Assembly: GCA_021234155.1 (NCBI GenBank)
Contig: JAJEKV010000039.1
Coordinates: 13,157,156-13,221,155 of the forward strand
Direction: 5' to 3'
Length of the DNA stretch: 64,000 nucleotides
Origin: Isoetes taiwanensis
Lineage: Eukaryota > Streptophyta > Lycopodiopsida > Isoetales > Isoetaceae
Positions 20,877 to 32,879 of this stretch are shown here, piece by piece. Position 1 is the stretch's first letter, and the number at the start of each line of letters is the position of its first letter. The position numbers and the translations under genes are program-made. The notes beneath the pieces were generated by a model. It ran no database searches. It saw only the letters and a program-made list of their open reading frames with translations, and was not told where the DNA came from.

Positions 20877-22852
20877 GTGTTGGTTGTTTGAGCAGCCTAG
20901 TACATTCTGGTATGGTTTCATTCTTCAGGTATGAAGCACCCATAAAATCCCTTTTCTTTAGTACTGAGATGCATGGAACAACTCTCTTTTTGTATTTCGG
21001 CAACCTTTTCTGAGGCGAGGCGGGGGCCGCCAAAGGCGAGTCTCGTGGATTTAAGAACAGATACGATTCTTCTTATCCATTTTATGCTTCGTCCGACCTA
21101 ATGCTATTTTTCTTAAGTCGTTTACTATGCTAGCTGCAATTGAAATCTGCACCGAAAATGGAGACAAAAGCTTGACGAAAATCACTTTTAGAACTATTAG
21201 TCAAAGTCTGCAAAATTTAACTGAGGTAAACCTGTCAATGTATTTGAGGATGCATCACATATAATCTTTATCTTACTGATAATTTCTTTGTATTTGAACA
21301 GATACCAAGCAAATTTCTAGTTGGCAGAAAGTTAGAGAATATTATTGTGGGGATATGTGATGAAAAGGGAAAGATTGACGATACAGTTGATGTAGGACAT
21401 AGTCTAGAAATGGATCGCGGAGGAATGTCAAGCCCCTTTTACCAAAGGAAAATGTCAATTGCCTGACATAATTTTGCCAACATCACCTGGCATCTGGTCT
21501 GGAAACGTGTCACATGCTCTCGACCGTGGACTTCGACTAACTATCCAGGTGTTTACTACTTCCTAAGTTGAAATTGGGCATCTTGCATCTTTTTTGCTGA
21601 AAATCGTACTGCTTAGGTTAAGGTTGAAATGAACAAGGCCAAAACAGTTATAGCAGAAAACAAGCCATGGAAGCATTTTCCGGGAGCCAATGCATTCTAA
21701 ACTTTTCAGCAAGGGATGATCAAAATTTTCCAGGTTATTTGACAAAAGAGATGATTAATAATGTAAGCTGAGCAGATTTATATTTATGTTCCTTGATCCA
21801 GGCGATTTTAACCATAATTTGTGGATGCATGTAGCTTGAGTTTCGCTTTGATCCTCCCCGAGATCGTGCATTTATAAAAGGTTGGAGAGTATATAGTACC
21901 AGTGTTCCTGGAAAATACAGTGTCGCAGTAATGATACTTGGAAAGGAAAGTATAGCTTGTTAGGAGAGGGAGGCTATCCACTTGAAACTGGGCATACATT
22001 GTCATGGCGTTTGAAGCTGAGTGCAGGCTCTCCTAGAAATATTTTGCCCGTCTTTACCTACATGTTACATAATTCACAGCTGCACAAAATTACAATGCCA
22101 AGATACAATAAATTTCCTGCATTTCATGCATATATAGTGGACGAATTTCGTAATGTATGCCTTGGTTCTAATGGGTTACGTGTGTCCCTTGAGGCTTCTG
22201 GTTGTGTCCCTTGAGGCTTCTGGTTGTCCTGGATGGAGGAAGCAACTCTCATATCTCAAAGATGGATGTGCACCATTCGAAGCATTTCTGTTAGATGTGG
22301 ATATTGGGAACTTCAACCTACCTATAGAAGTGGGAGAGATAAACTTACAGGAGAGCCTTGAATTAGTAGTTGTTCCTTTCTAGTGCCGCAGCTCCACGCT
22401 CTGCCTATATGCTTGCTTAGCTGCATTTTTCATTTTAGCTTATATTTTTTGTTAAGGTTTTGGAGATAATCCTAGAAAACCTCTCAGCGACGCCATCTGC
22501 ACCTTTCCCTCTGATACAGATGTCTATTCCTAAATACCACAATTACCAAGTATGAAAATACTTGGTGATTGTAGCTTTTGTGCAAAAAAGAAGATGGATA
22601 CGGTCGTCATTTTTTGTCCAGCTTTTTGGTTTACATCGCATATATTGATGCTGCAACTGTGAGTGCTGGTTTCAGCTGGTCTTGGAATACAAGGCTCTCC
22701 GCACTTTGTTTTTTGGCAGTGAATACATCTAGCGACATTCCGGAGATATCAAGTATTCTGCCAAATCATCTGTTAAAGTGTTCTTAGGGCGTCTTGGATA
22801 TTTTGCTCCATCAAATATTGCAAAAGGGGAAGGTCTAAAATTCGCAGAGCAG

Positions 22853-23646
22853 GTAAGAAATAAAAGAAAACCAAAGTGATCTGAGTTATTGCTGAATGGA
22901 GAAAACCTATGTTGTGCTTTGGGATAGTATACGTGATCTCTTGTATTCAGTAATCTAAAATTCCCTATGCAGACTTCTATTTGTTTATTTGCAGTGCAGA
23001 AGCCAGTTCTCTATGTTTCTTTGCCTGGTACGAAGACACGGATATAATCAACTCGACGTCTTGGAGCTGGAAGCAATAGTAGAATATCAACATCTACAAC
23101 CTCGTCAAGCAGCACTGAAATTCATGATATGATATGCAGACATAAATTACTAGCTTCTTTATAATGGAGTAAAGCATTAGATCTGCTGGCAAGGCAATAT
23201 ATGCTAGATATTATCGTATACAAATGGCTATTATAATACAAATGGCTATTATATATTAGACCTTTAATATGGTGGATGTCAAAGGATCAATGCAAGTTCT
23301 TTGATACATTCAATCGATTAGAAACATATCGAGGTAATGAAAAAAGATTATATTGTGTGCAAGAGTTATTATCTAGATATTGAACTATTCAATATCCTTG
23401 TAACATATGCTTGAAATAGATGTTTGAAGTTTTTATTTTCCTCTTTGAAGTCTTTATTTTCCTGTTTGCCTTCAAATCTTTTGATAACATAAATCATTAA
23501 TAATCTTCAACAACTTTAATTATACTCCCCCCTTAATAATACAACTCATATTTTGAGTTTTATTCACGTTTATGGATTTTTAGCTTAAATTTCTTATATT
23601 CGTAACATCAACTCATCCAAGTGTCATGTAACGTTGTTTGTTTTTT
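22853..23646. other. AT-rich intergenic, no gene seen
   Basis: Low G+C sequence between the last exon-like stretch and fold-back copy 2. It contains short direct repeats (tacaaatggctattat twice near 23218 and 23237) but no recognisable gene. Confidence 0.4.
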
Positions 23647-24066
23647 GCCCCGAAGGGGCAAAATTTTTTTTTAAGCTATAACACAAACCATTACATTACA
23701 CGCATTAAAATTAAACCCCCCCTTAAACCCCCTTTTGTTTGGGTGCATATTCACACGGGGGGTGACTCCGGGCAACGAGAGCTGTTGGATAGGCATATTC
23801 ACCCCTTATTCCGTAATCTACACCGTACACAAAGTTCCTCGTTTGTGGGGTCTGGATGTACAGAATTTGTTATACTGTATAACAAGATTTGCAAAATACT
23901 ATAAGGTTTCAGGCAATATACTATATGGTGTTGATTTTGTACATGCAAAACATAATTATAAGGGCTCTCGCTGCCCTACGTCACCCCCCGTGTGAATATG
24001 CACCCAAACAAAAGGGGGTTTAAGGGGGGGTTTAATTTTAATGCGTGTAATGTAATGGTTTGTGTT
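23647..24066 (-). mobile_element. Fold-back (long-TIR) element, copy 2
   Basis: Arms from 23680 (aacacaaaccattacattac) and up to 24066 (gtaatgtaatggtttgtgtt) pair over about 120 bp, through the same gggtgcatattcaca segment as copy 1. The centre (about 23775-23960) is the reverse complement of the centre of copy 1: the tataaggtttcaggcaatat and tatagtatattgcttgaaat words correspond. The two copies are therefore inserted with opposite polarity. On the left a GC hairpin GCCCCGAAGGGGC (23647-23659) precedes AAAA and a T run, as in copy 1. Confidence 0.8.
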
Positions 24067-24600
24067 TCCTGAGGTTCTGGAAGACCTAAATAAGTTGTGT
24101 GAGGATCCTAATAATGTTGTCTTTGTTGTCAGTGGAAGAGATAGAAATTCGCAATTTTTTCTAAAATAATACGAATCCTATTCAATTATAAGGTTCTAAT
24201 TTTGATTTGCTTTGCATTTAGCCTTTTCTAATTTCTCAATGCTTTGCATAAAGCACAAAGCAACTTCTCAATAGGAAAAAAAGAGCATCTTACACTCTCT
24301 ATTGTGTCACGACATCAAATGATTAAAGAAAAGCGGAGCATAACAAAAATGTACAAAACTTGATGCAAATAACTTAGAGCTTAAATGGCTAGGCCTCAAC
24401 ACCTTAATCTGCACTTAAATCAAGCAAAAGTGTCAACAAAATTCCACATACTCATTAGTAGCACAGTCGTGTTAAGAAACTAAACCATTGAATAATAAAG
24501 ACTGATGTATTGATAGAGTGGAATCGTTTGGACATGCCACTATTTCTAAAATAAGAACCCATAGGACACTTAGAATAAGAAATAAATGATCCACATCACA
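24067..24600. other. AT-rich intergenic, no gene seen
   Basis: No gene or clear element recognised. The stretch leads into the tandem repeats at 24.6 kb. Confidence 0.4.
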
Positions 24601-25160
24601 CCATTTTCCATCATATACATCGAAAACGTCTTATGCTCTATCACAATCAATAGAATTCCCTAACAAATACTCTCGAACAACCATCATTTGTCCTTAATCT
24701 AAACAACTCCATTTTCTACTCACAATTTATGCCCTCCATAATGGTTAGAAACACAAAATGTACACTTCTCCTAACTCGCCTCTTACATTTCGTAAGTATA
24801 CATTTGAGGGCATTAAGAAAATTCATAGAATAGCAAGGTACATGCCACAGCACTCCATTCTCTATGATATACATAGAAAACTTCTTATCCTCTCTCACAA
24901 ACAATAGAATTCCCTAACAAATACTCTCAAACAACCATCATTTGTCCTTACTCTAAATAACTCCATTTCTTACTCACAATTTATGCCCTTTATAATGGTT
25001 AGAAGCACAAAATGTAAACTTATCCTAACTCGCCTCCTATCAACAAAAACACCGACTAAACTCCATCTTCTACTCACAATTTATGCCCTTCGTAATGGTT
25101 GGAACCCAAAATGTAAACTTTTCCTAACTCACCTCTTATCAACAGAAACAACAACTAAAT
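24600..25160. repeat. ~255-bp imperfect tandem repeat, two and a half units
   Basis: The word aatagaattccctaacaaatactct occurs at about 24650 and again at 24905, followed by matching text through aacaaccatcatttgtcctta and tactcacaatttatgccct. The last part (tactcacaatttatgcccttcgtaatggttgg) is repeated a third time from about 25072. Units differ by about ten percent by eye. Confidence 0.75.
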
Positions 25161-25475
25161 GCCCATGTATATCTACATGAAGTGCATGCCCATCAATGTC
25201 AACACCATGAATCCAAATAATTTTGTCAGTAGATTTTTGTTCATTATAATTTTATAGTCTCCAACAATCTATGAATCTCTCCTTCTCCATTACATTAGTC
25301 TGCAGTATGAAGCCGCTACATTGTCACAGTCAACACATATATGTGTTGATTATTAACAGCAAAAAGAATTATGTGCAAGGGTTGAAATGAGCTAGCCTAA
25401 TGTGGAGCATATTTGCGCATTGCTCCTTCCATTCCTCTCTTGGTTCCCCTTCATCCCTGAAGGCGGCAGAATTTT

Positions 25476-26395
25476 GATCGGTCATATCTCTCACATCCGG
25501 TGTCAGATTTTCATGTGCTTGGGCTTGTTGGAAAGCTGGTTCAGAGATCTTTCCAACAGTGTATGGTACCTGCATGCTTGGCTTTGTTTCTGTGCTCAAA
25601 TTGGCACTTTTCCGGGCTGTGTGCTAGGGTTTCTGTGGCAACTGGTAGACACTTGACGGTTCAGATCTCTCACATCCGGTGTTAGATTTTCATCTGCTTG
25701 GGCTTGTTGGAAAGCTGGTTCAGAGAGCTTTCCAACGGTGTATGATACCTGCATGCTTGTCTTTGTTTCAGTGCTGAAATCTGCTGTTTTCTGGGCTGTG
25801 TGCTAGGGTTTTTGTGGCAGCCCTTCTTCTTCCTTCTTTGAGATGTATAGCCCTCGCCTGATGCCGTTGTTGGCCTTGACCACGCGGTGTTGAAAGGTGT
25901 GTGTTGTACTCTTATTGAAGGTTACGAGAATGTTTTACTAATTCATACCCTAGTTCCTGATAGTGTTGTTGATAAAAGTCCGACACCAATATAGGGATTG
26001 GCGTATGTTTTAGTAAGTATTCGATTGGTCTCGTCTTGCGACAGAATTTTGATCGGTCATATCTCTCACATCCGGTGTCAGATTTTCATGTGCTTGGGCT
26101 TGTTAGAAAGCTGGTTCAGAGATCTTTCCAAGGTGTATGGTACCTGCATTCTTGGCTTTGTTTCTATGCTCAAATTGGCACTTTTCCGGGCTGTGTGCTA
26201 GGGTTTCTGTGGCAATCGGTAGACACTTCGACGGACTGTATCTCTCACATCCGGTGTCAGATTTTCATGTGCTTGGGCTTGTTGGAAAGCTGGTTCAGAG
26301 AGCTTTCCAACGGTGTATGATAGCTGCATGCTTGTCTTTGTTTCAGTGCTCAAATCTGCACTTTTCCGGGCTGTGTGCTAGGGTTTTTGTGGCCA
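25476..26395. repeat. Four copies of a ~180-bp unit arranged as two pairs
   Basis: Units start near 25476, 25661, 26051 and 26232. Each holds tctctcacatccggtgt-ag-ttttcat, tgcttgggcttgtt-gaaagctggttcag, and gggctgtgtgctagggttt. Units 1 and 3 are more alike (both begin gatcggtcatatctctcaca), as are units 2 and 4 (both end in ...tgtatgatacc/agctgcatgcttgtctttg). So a pair was duplicated as a block of about 575 bp. The second pair ends where LINE L2 begins. No domain is visible in any frame. Confidence 0.8.
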
Positions 26396-26439
26396 CACCC
26401 CCAAAAGGTGCTCTGCCCGCGTTTTTGAGTCCCCAAATT

Positions 26440-29400
26440 GGATTCTAAGCACCCTTTCCGCAGCCTGGGAAACCCAAGGCGAGGGGCCGCCGCACAAACG
26501 GTCCCGATCAGCCATCATGGACAGGGGAGAGTCATCCTCCATGAAGAAGGAGGCTCGGGCTAAGGCTAAAGGCCCCTCGGCCCGAGGCCGGCCCGTAGGA
26601 AGGGATTGATTGTTCGAGACCACATAGGAACTCACGCTTCGGCAGAGAATTGGAAACCATGTCAAAGCGGAAGTGGAGGCTAACGGTGCTTCGTATTGGA
26701 GCTAACGGTGCCCTTTGGCTGGCATGGCCCGGTGGAGATGGAGTCCTCGACATCCCATGTGCTCAAAAGGCAAATGGTGGTCGAGAAGAGCAGCATCCGC
26801 AGAGGCTGGGAACCGCGCCTGGCGCATGTGGAAGATGGCCTTGGCACGGGAACATGACGGCGGCGGAGGCCGAGCGGAGGTCCCGACATGCGGGCCCGCC
26901 TGGGCCTCTGTGTTCATCACTCTGGACACCATGACCACGGGGAGAGGGGCCCAATGCGAGGGAGGCGATGGTCCGCGGTGTCGGCTTCCGGTCCCGTGGA
27001 AGCGTGACCACCACCGCCATGGCGAAGCGCGAGGCGCTCTTGCGAGCCGGCCCGGACACAACATCGGGATCTTGAGTAAAGATGGACAACCAAGCCCGGC
27101 CCTCGATGCCCGTGTCTTTGGGGCTGGAAGCACGCGCTCGCTACTCGAGCACGGAGCTCCGGGGTTGCGGGCAACCATCCATAGAACGAGCGGGGTCTCC
27201 TGCCAGGGTTCATTAATCAGCTGCGGCGGTCGCAGGCGGGGGGGAGATGGCCAAGCGGCGGCATGCCACCGCAGAGCTGTGCTCCGACTTCCGCGGGGGC
27301 GAGCGGCGGCTCCGGCCCGGCCCCGCCCGGCCTCCGCAGCCCGCGTCCCGGGGCCCCCCCAGCTGGCTTTGCCGCACTCCGGCCACTCCGCCATCCCGGC
27401 CACCACCACCACCCCGGCCGCGGGACCCGGCCCTTGCCCACCTTTGACCAGCATGCCTTGAGAACTCCGGGGAGGCGCGGAGAGGAAGGTATCACGGTAG
27501 TTGAGGCATCTTGGAACAAGGGGAGAATCTCACCCACAACATCCGAACACATTCTCGATCGGATGACATTCCAGGGCGATTCACATTTCTCGGCGGCCGT
27601 CATGGGGCTCGGCGCCCGCATTGTAGCCCATTGTCATATTCACGGTTGCGCGGATGCAGTGCGTGATGCCATCTTAGCGCCCGGGGGCAGTCTTTGAAGG
27701 GACATCCACATGCGTGGGCCGTTACCTCACACCCGTGCAGCGGGAGGCGCGAGGCGGGGGAGCTTTATCGGTCAGGAGGCATTACGCCACCCGGGTGCAG
27801 CGGGATTGGTTCGGCGGGATGCACATTTTAAACGGACACTGCGCTCTGCTGCGAACCAATTCCCCAACCGCGGTGCCGCGTGGCCACTACGCTTCTCCTA
27901 CCACGGCCCCCTTCTCCTTCTCCTACTCCCCTCCCCTCACGACCCATGCCTTCTGACCACATCGCCTCAGCTCCATCTACTTCTCCCTTTCGGCCTCCCC
28001 TTCCGTCCTCCCCATGCTTTCGATACCATACCATCCTGGCGACAAAATAGGAATTGTGCCTGCGGGTGGTCTCATGGAATTGTCGAGGCTTCCTTGGCGA
28101 AGGGGCGATCTGAACTTCAGTGGCGGCCGATATGGATCTCATCTTTCTCATGGAGACATGGGAGCATCTTTGAGCCGCGAGGCTACGTCTGACTTAGGGT
28201 TACCAACATTTCTCGGTCTTCAATACGCATGCAGGGGAGGAGGGTCATGGTGGAGTGGCTTGCTACTACCGGACAACCTTGGCACATTCGGTTTACCCTC
28301 GGAAAACCAGCCGGACACAGGCGGTACTTGTGGGTTCGTTATGCATAATACCGTGGCAACCCTCTTTTACGGCGCTGTTATTTCCCTCGCGAGAGAGCAC
28401 CTTCTATCGCTGCCACCCGATCGCGGATAGGATGGACCCTTATGTCGATCTATATGATGACATCTGGCCCGACACCGGCCGGTTGGGTAGAATTAGTCCC
28501 TTCTTGGAGAACTTCAATGCAGGACAGGAGTAGAAGCGGCCCATGCGACTTGACCCCTCGGCGGCGATGTCCTGCTATGCCCCGCTTAAGCAACTTGCGC
28601 CCACGAGGATCGGATGGCGGGCCGGGTCACTTTCGCTTTGTGACGGTTGCTCTGCTATGTGGTATTTTTGACTTGATAATTTGCAATGGCATCCCGCGAT
28701 GGCCGATTCACCAAGTGCACATGAGGCAGGACAATCGAGGAGGGTCTAGTGTGGTGGACTATGTGCTTTCGTAGTTAGCGCAAAGATATGCATCTCGTCG
28801 GTCGTTTTTCAATGGGCCTGAGGCGATCGGGGATGAGGAAGTCGACTTCGAATCACCTCCCACTTTATTTGGACTTGGTTTGGCAAGCCGGCGAGAACCC
28901 CACTATACCCACCCCTCGCCATCCTCGGTTGAGACTAGATTATGGCGAGGACTTCTGTACGAATGCTCATGGGCGCCCTCCCGGTAGTTACGCGGACCTC
29001 CACACTAGAAGCGTGAACCGAACCGGTGACTTAGCTATTACGGGATGCGGCGGGGAGTGGTGCTGGCGGAACCCCGTGCGCCGCTTCGAGTCAAGCAACA
29101 TTCTGCGTAACCCGATGGTTTGATCACGGAGTGTAAAGAACGCAGCAAGCGGCTTCCGTCACATTCTCGATCCAGTACCGCTTGCAGGCCACCACAATCT
29201 ACCGCGCCCATCCCCGAAGGAGACAAAGGCGCGGTACACTTGCCAGGCATCGGGGGAGATGTTAGGCCTGGCTGACACTCATCCTAACCTTTTCAAGCAG
29301 AGTGCTTGCCCCGGCCAGCCCAGCCCTACGGGGGACATCACACGGGCAAAGGAGCAGTACTGCGGCGGCTCTATGACCCCGCCGAGGGGCAGCGTGCGCC

Positions 29401-31560
29401 CATACCCCCACAGGATGGCCCCCATTGGTTCGTGGAGGAGGATGTTGAGGAGGGCCTGCCTTGGTGGCTAATGGGAAGGCGGTGACCTCGATGGTATCTC
29501 TGGTAGGAGTTACTCAAATGGGCAGGCGGCCGCTTGTCTTGGGTCCTCACTACCCTTTCAACAGAGCATTGCGGGGAAGGTCTCCCCACAATGGACGACA
29601 AAGCGTGGTTGTTCCCATTCACAAAGGCGGCGACCCACACCGGCCCCAATTATCGGACGATCATGGTCACCTCGGTATTTGCCAAAGCGTTGGCGGCATT
29701 CTCGAAAGCCAGTTGACCCGGCGGGCGAGGGCAACAGATGTCGCGAGCCCTCACACCTGAGCGGGCTTTAGACCCCGCCACTCAACGATTGACCATATCT
29801 TTACACTACAGACGCTCGATTGAAGACAAATTTAATCATCGGCGGGACTTGTATTGTCGCTTTGTGGACTTCGAAGGCTTTTGATACGTTCCCCCTGAAA
29901 AGCGTGGGCTAGATCTGCATCAATCGGGGCTCCCCACGCGTGCGGGAAATGCCCATATCACGGGTTGTATGAGAGTTGTTTTGGCAGGATCGGCACGGCG
30001 GGCCAAGCATTCACCAATAGTATCGAGGTCCTACAGGGTTGCCCCCTCGCCAACACTTTTGGCCTCTACATTGTCGGTTAGAGCCCCGGCTTCTGCCAGC
30101 ATGGAGGGATGGCATACGGCTTTTGCACCAGGTCATCCGCCCGGCTCATCTATGCGGGGCGATGTTGGCTGGCGGCCCACACCCCGAAGCTATGCGGTCT
30201 CACACGGATGCCCTAGACACATTACGGCCGGGCTCTGCATTATGCGCGTGAATCTAGCCAAGACCCGGGTGGTTCTCATATCCTCTTCCACGTCACCCCA
30301 TGCCTCCCGCACTCACATATCGGGGATACCGTGGACGCCACGCCCACCTACAAGTATCTAGGGGTGGAGTTCCCTTCCTCGCTCTGGCTGGGAGGCGTCT
30401 ATCCGCTTAAGCGGTGACAACGGCCGGAAAGCGCTTTATGCCATCTTGTAATAACAAATGACCCTGCGAGCTCTATGATTGGGGCCATCGGTCACATCTG
30501 TTCGGGCACCGGGTCGAAATGTTCTTCCAGACGGTCGAGGTTTGGGGCCCGTCGTCTCTTTGGCGACATGGAATGACTTGGAGCGGTCGCGTAAGGCATT
30601 TTTGGCACGCACTTGGGGTGAAACCTTCGCCCCTATCAAATTCTGCTGCGAAACCGATTCTTGCCGCCGGCTGGCAGCCCCTCGATAGAACACATCGCCT
30701 ATTTTCGAAAAGTGGTTACTATGGGTGATGCTGTTCCCCCCGCACCGCTTACACTGTGGGTAATGAGTTCGCGAACGCTTTAGGCCCTGTTGGAGGGGTA
30801 AGAGAGATCAATGGTTCGCCGGATGGAACGTCGTGAGCAATGTGATGCGTCGCAGTGGACACAGCCGTCGATCGTGGCGACCGGGGGAGTACCTAGACGC
30901 TTGTTTCCTTTGGCAAGCTCGGGACCCCCGGCTCTAGAGCAGGTCAAAACGGCAAATTACAGGAGCACATCAACCCCGTGTTAGCCCGGGGCCCACGGCC
31001 TCTACCGCATTCCCGAACTGCCTCGAAAAAGCGCCAGACTCATTGCCTCCATTCGCCTGGTGCCCACCATCTTCGCGATCGAAGGGCGGTGGATTGGGGA
31101 GCCCTCGCCGGGCATGCTCTGTCGCTCTTTGTCAAACGGGTGCCATTGAGGATGAGTCTCACACTTTCCGAGTTGCCCGGCGTTGGCCGGATCCGGGCCG
31201 GATACACTCCCTTAGTACGACCGGACTTGCCCTTACATTTGCTGATGAACAAACCGTCAAGACGCGTGCCGGGGTCGTTACATTCGGAGGTAATTGGACC
31301 TCGCGAGGTCACCTTTTCCCCGCCTGGCTGCTGCTGATTAGGCAATGACGGTCGCGGTGCATGATCAGTATATATTTGGGTGTTTCTGCATTTTGTATGT
31401 TAGTTTGTCGGCCAGGCTCTTTGCCGCCACGGTTTTCCCTCGAAACCCTTCGGGCTGGGTTTTTAATCCGGCAAAGAATCCGCTTGTGCGTTTTGTATTG
31501 GGTCCCATAGACCGATTGGTCTCCGTGGACGATAAAAGTACCTTCCTTCCTTCCTTTCTT
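26440..31560 (+). mobile_element. LINE copy L2, near full-length, inactive
   Basis: A 5.1-kb plus-strand non-LTR retrotransposon, the opposite-orientation homologue of L1. ORF1 start lies near 26480-26560 (GPPHKRSRS ... SSMKKEARAKAKG). Endonuclease text runs from about 28030 to 28770, RT from about 29400 to 30250 and a C-terminal region to about 31330. The conserved 3' block gggtcccatagaccgattgg, GTCTCCGTGGACGATAAAA lies at 31500-31537, followed by a short ccttcc-type microsatellite (31541-31560). The coding part is unusually GC-rich compared with its AT-rich surroundings. Many frameshifts; inactive. The 5' limit is approximate. Confidence 0.88.
28030..30730 (+). pseudogene. LINE L2 endonuclease and reverse transcriptase, multiply frameshifted
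   Basis: The endonuclease N terminus is better kept than in L1: cgg gtg gtc tca tgg aat at about 28062 reads RVVSWNCRGFLG in one frame, followed by DLIFLMETWEH after a frame change. Further on are PYVDLYDDIWP, IFDLIICNGIPRWP and SSVVDYVLS. RT text includes FAKALAAF and a GCPL-T-F-LYI-like block at 30035-30080. At 30140-30170 the active-site segment reads LIYA followed by a G run, with GDVGW in the next frame, in place of YADDV. Stops and frame changes occur every 100-300 bp. Confidence 0.75.
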
Positions 31561-31564
31561 CAAA

Positions 31565-31638
31565 TATAGCTAGGCATTGCACATATGCCTAAATAAAATT
31601 GTATTTATGCCCGGCAACGCCGGGCACCCATTACTAGT
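31565..31638 (+). mobile_element. Helitron-like 3' terminus
   Basis: A GC hairpin GCCCGGC-AAC-GCCGGGC (31609-31625) is followed eight bases later by CTAG at 31634-31637 and then T. A short hairpin a few bases upstream of CTRR-T is the diagnostic 3' end of Helitron rolling-circle transposons. The LINE L2 tail ends about 50 bp upstream, so the rest of the element, if any, would have been split by or lost with the LINE. No 5' TC terminus was located. Confidence 0.5.
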
Positions 31639-32879
31639 TTTTCTTATTTTCGAGTAGGTTCATGATATTGTCTAGCTGATGTGGCCTTGTGCCTCACAAG
31701 ACATATTTTGATGCATGCTTATTGTTAAAATATTATTATTATGACATTGTTGTTGCCATTAGATATATATCACATTAAATATTTATGCCCCACGCAGAGA
31801 TAAAAAATATATGATTGTTAAACACAAATAGCACTGCCATAAGCCTTCATAACTTTTCATCGTTTGAAAATTGGGCACATGCATTAGACCCACCCCTTTG
31901 CCTAGTTCTGGTTTGCAAAGGTGATTGTTGTCATAAAGGTCCCGGTTGACTAGCTTGGAAAGGAGATGCACGACTGACAGCCTGTGACTATGCATACGAT
32001 CCTTTCACGGGCACCTGGTTGTCTTGTCTATAGAACCGAAGTTCTCGACATCTTGTCGGACTTCTTGGATGATCAGTTTGAGCTCCTCCTCGTTTCTACT
32101 TGCCCTTGTAAGTTGTATCATCATCATCATATCGGCTCACTTTTCAAGTGTCTCTTGCTGCCAATGCAACTTCTCGAAGTATCTTTGTTGAACCTGATGT
32201 AGTTTCCGCAACGAGATTGACGAGAGGAAAATAAGATGAACTTGATGAGGTGTAGAGGTTCTGATATGTATATCAAGATGATACTTACCAAGGTAGTACT
32301 TATACCAATATGTGCTTGCACCTAGAAGCAATGCTTGGAACTGCAATGCATAGCATGCATTTCAACCTGATGTTGCAATCTTGGAGTAGACTCAGATATG
32401 ACTAGTAGCATAGTTGCTTCTATCTGCCAAAACAATTACTCTTCCTTGCTCCTCCTGCAACATACATATGTGTTCCGCAACAGTTAGACATTTGGAAGGA
32501 CTGGACGACCAAATCGGTCGCTTGCATCTACACGGCAAACATGGAACTACTCCTAATACTTAATTTAGAGTAAATTTAGTCCTGCTCAAATCCAAACTTC
32601 CAAGCTGAAGGAGTTGAACTGCCATGTAGGCAGGACTTGAAAGCTTGTCATGAATTGACCATCATTGAAAATGTGAAGGTATGAAGCAAAGCCAACATAA
32701 AATAAAGCAAGTGGAAAAAGAGAGGATTAAGAAATAGTTATTCTCTTCTACACAACGGCGGCAAGATGCCTCTACAAGAAAACCTACACAAGAAAAAATC
32801 AAGAACAATAAAGCTTCAATCGCAAACAATGGCTAGGCATTCAAGCCTTGACTACCTTATACAACTTGTATATTGTATT
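31639..32879. other. AT-rich intergenic, no gene seen
   Basis: No gene recognised. Minus-strand open stretches near 32130-32340 lack known motifs. The right end grades into LINE fragment L3. Confidence 0.4.

Larger units (their letters stand above)
18886..22852 (+). pseudogene. Multi-exon gene region, possibly GMI1/SMCHD1-like, likely decayed
   Basis: A series of exon-like stretches with plausible splice sites: near 18886-18941 (AYTGAISQLKEERNR before GTAAGT), 20041-20292, 21130-21224 (ends before GTAAAC), 21301-21550, 21836-21950, 21975-22140, 22190-22380, 22590-22790 and up to 22852 (GKAEGLKFAEQ-like end before GTAAGA). The segment KFLVGRKLENIIVGICDEKGKIDDTV followed by FTKGKCQLPDI-LPTSPGIW resembles repeated beta-rich domains of plant GMI1/DMS3-type and SMCHD1 proteins, from memory and at low identity. 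A frame change is required near 21415, inside this segment, which suggests decay. The fold-back element at 20.4-20.9 kb lies between two of these exons. The family assignment is weak. Confidence 0.3.

Noticed and set aside
26700-27461. Two ~250-codon open frames on opposite strands
   Set aside because: High G+C inside LINE L2 suppresses stops. The translations are Ala/Pro/Arg-rich with no domain, and the region is LINE ORF1 and junction sequence.
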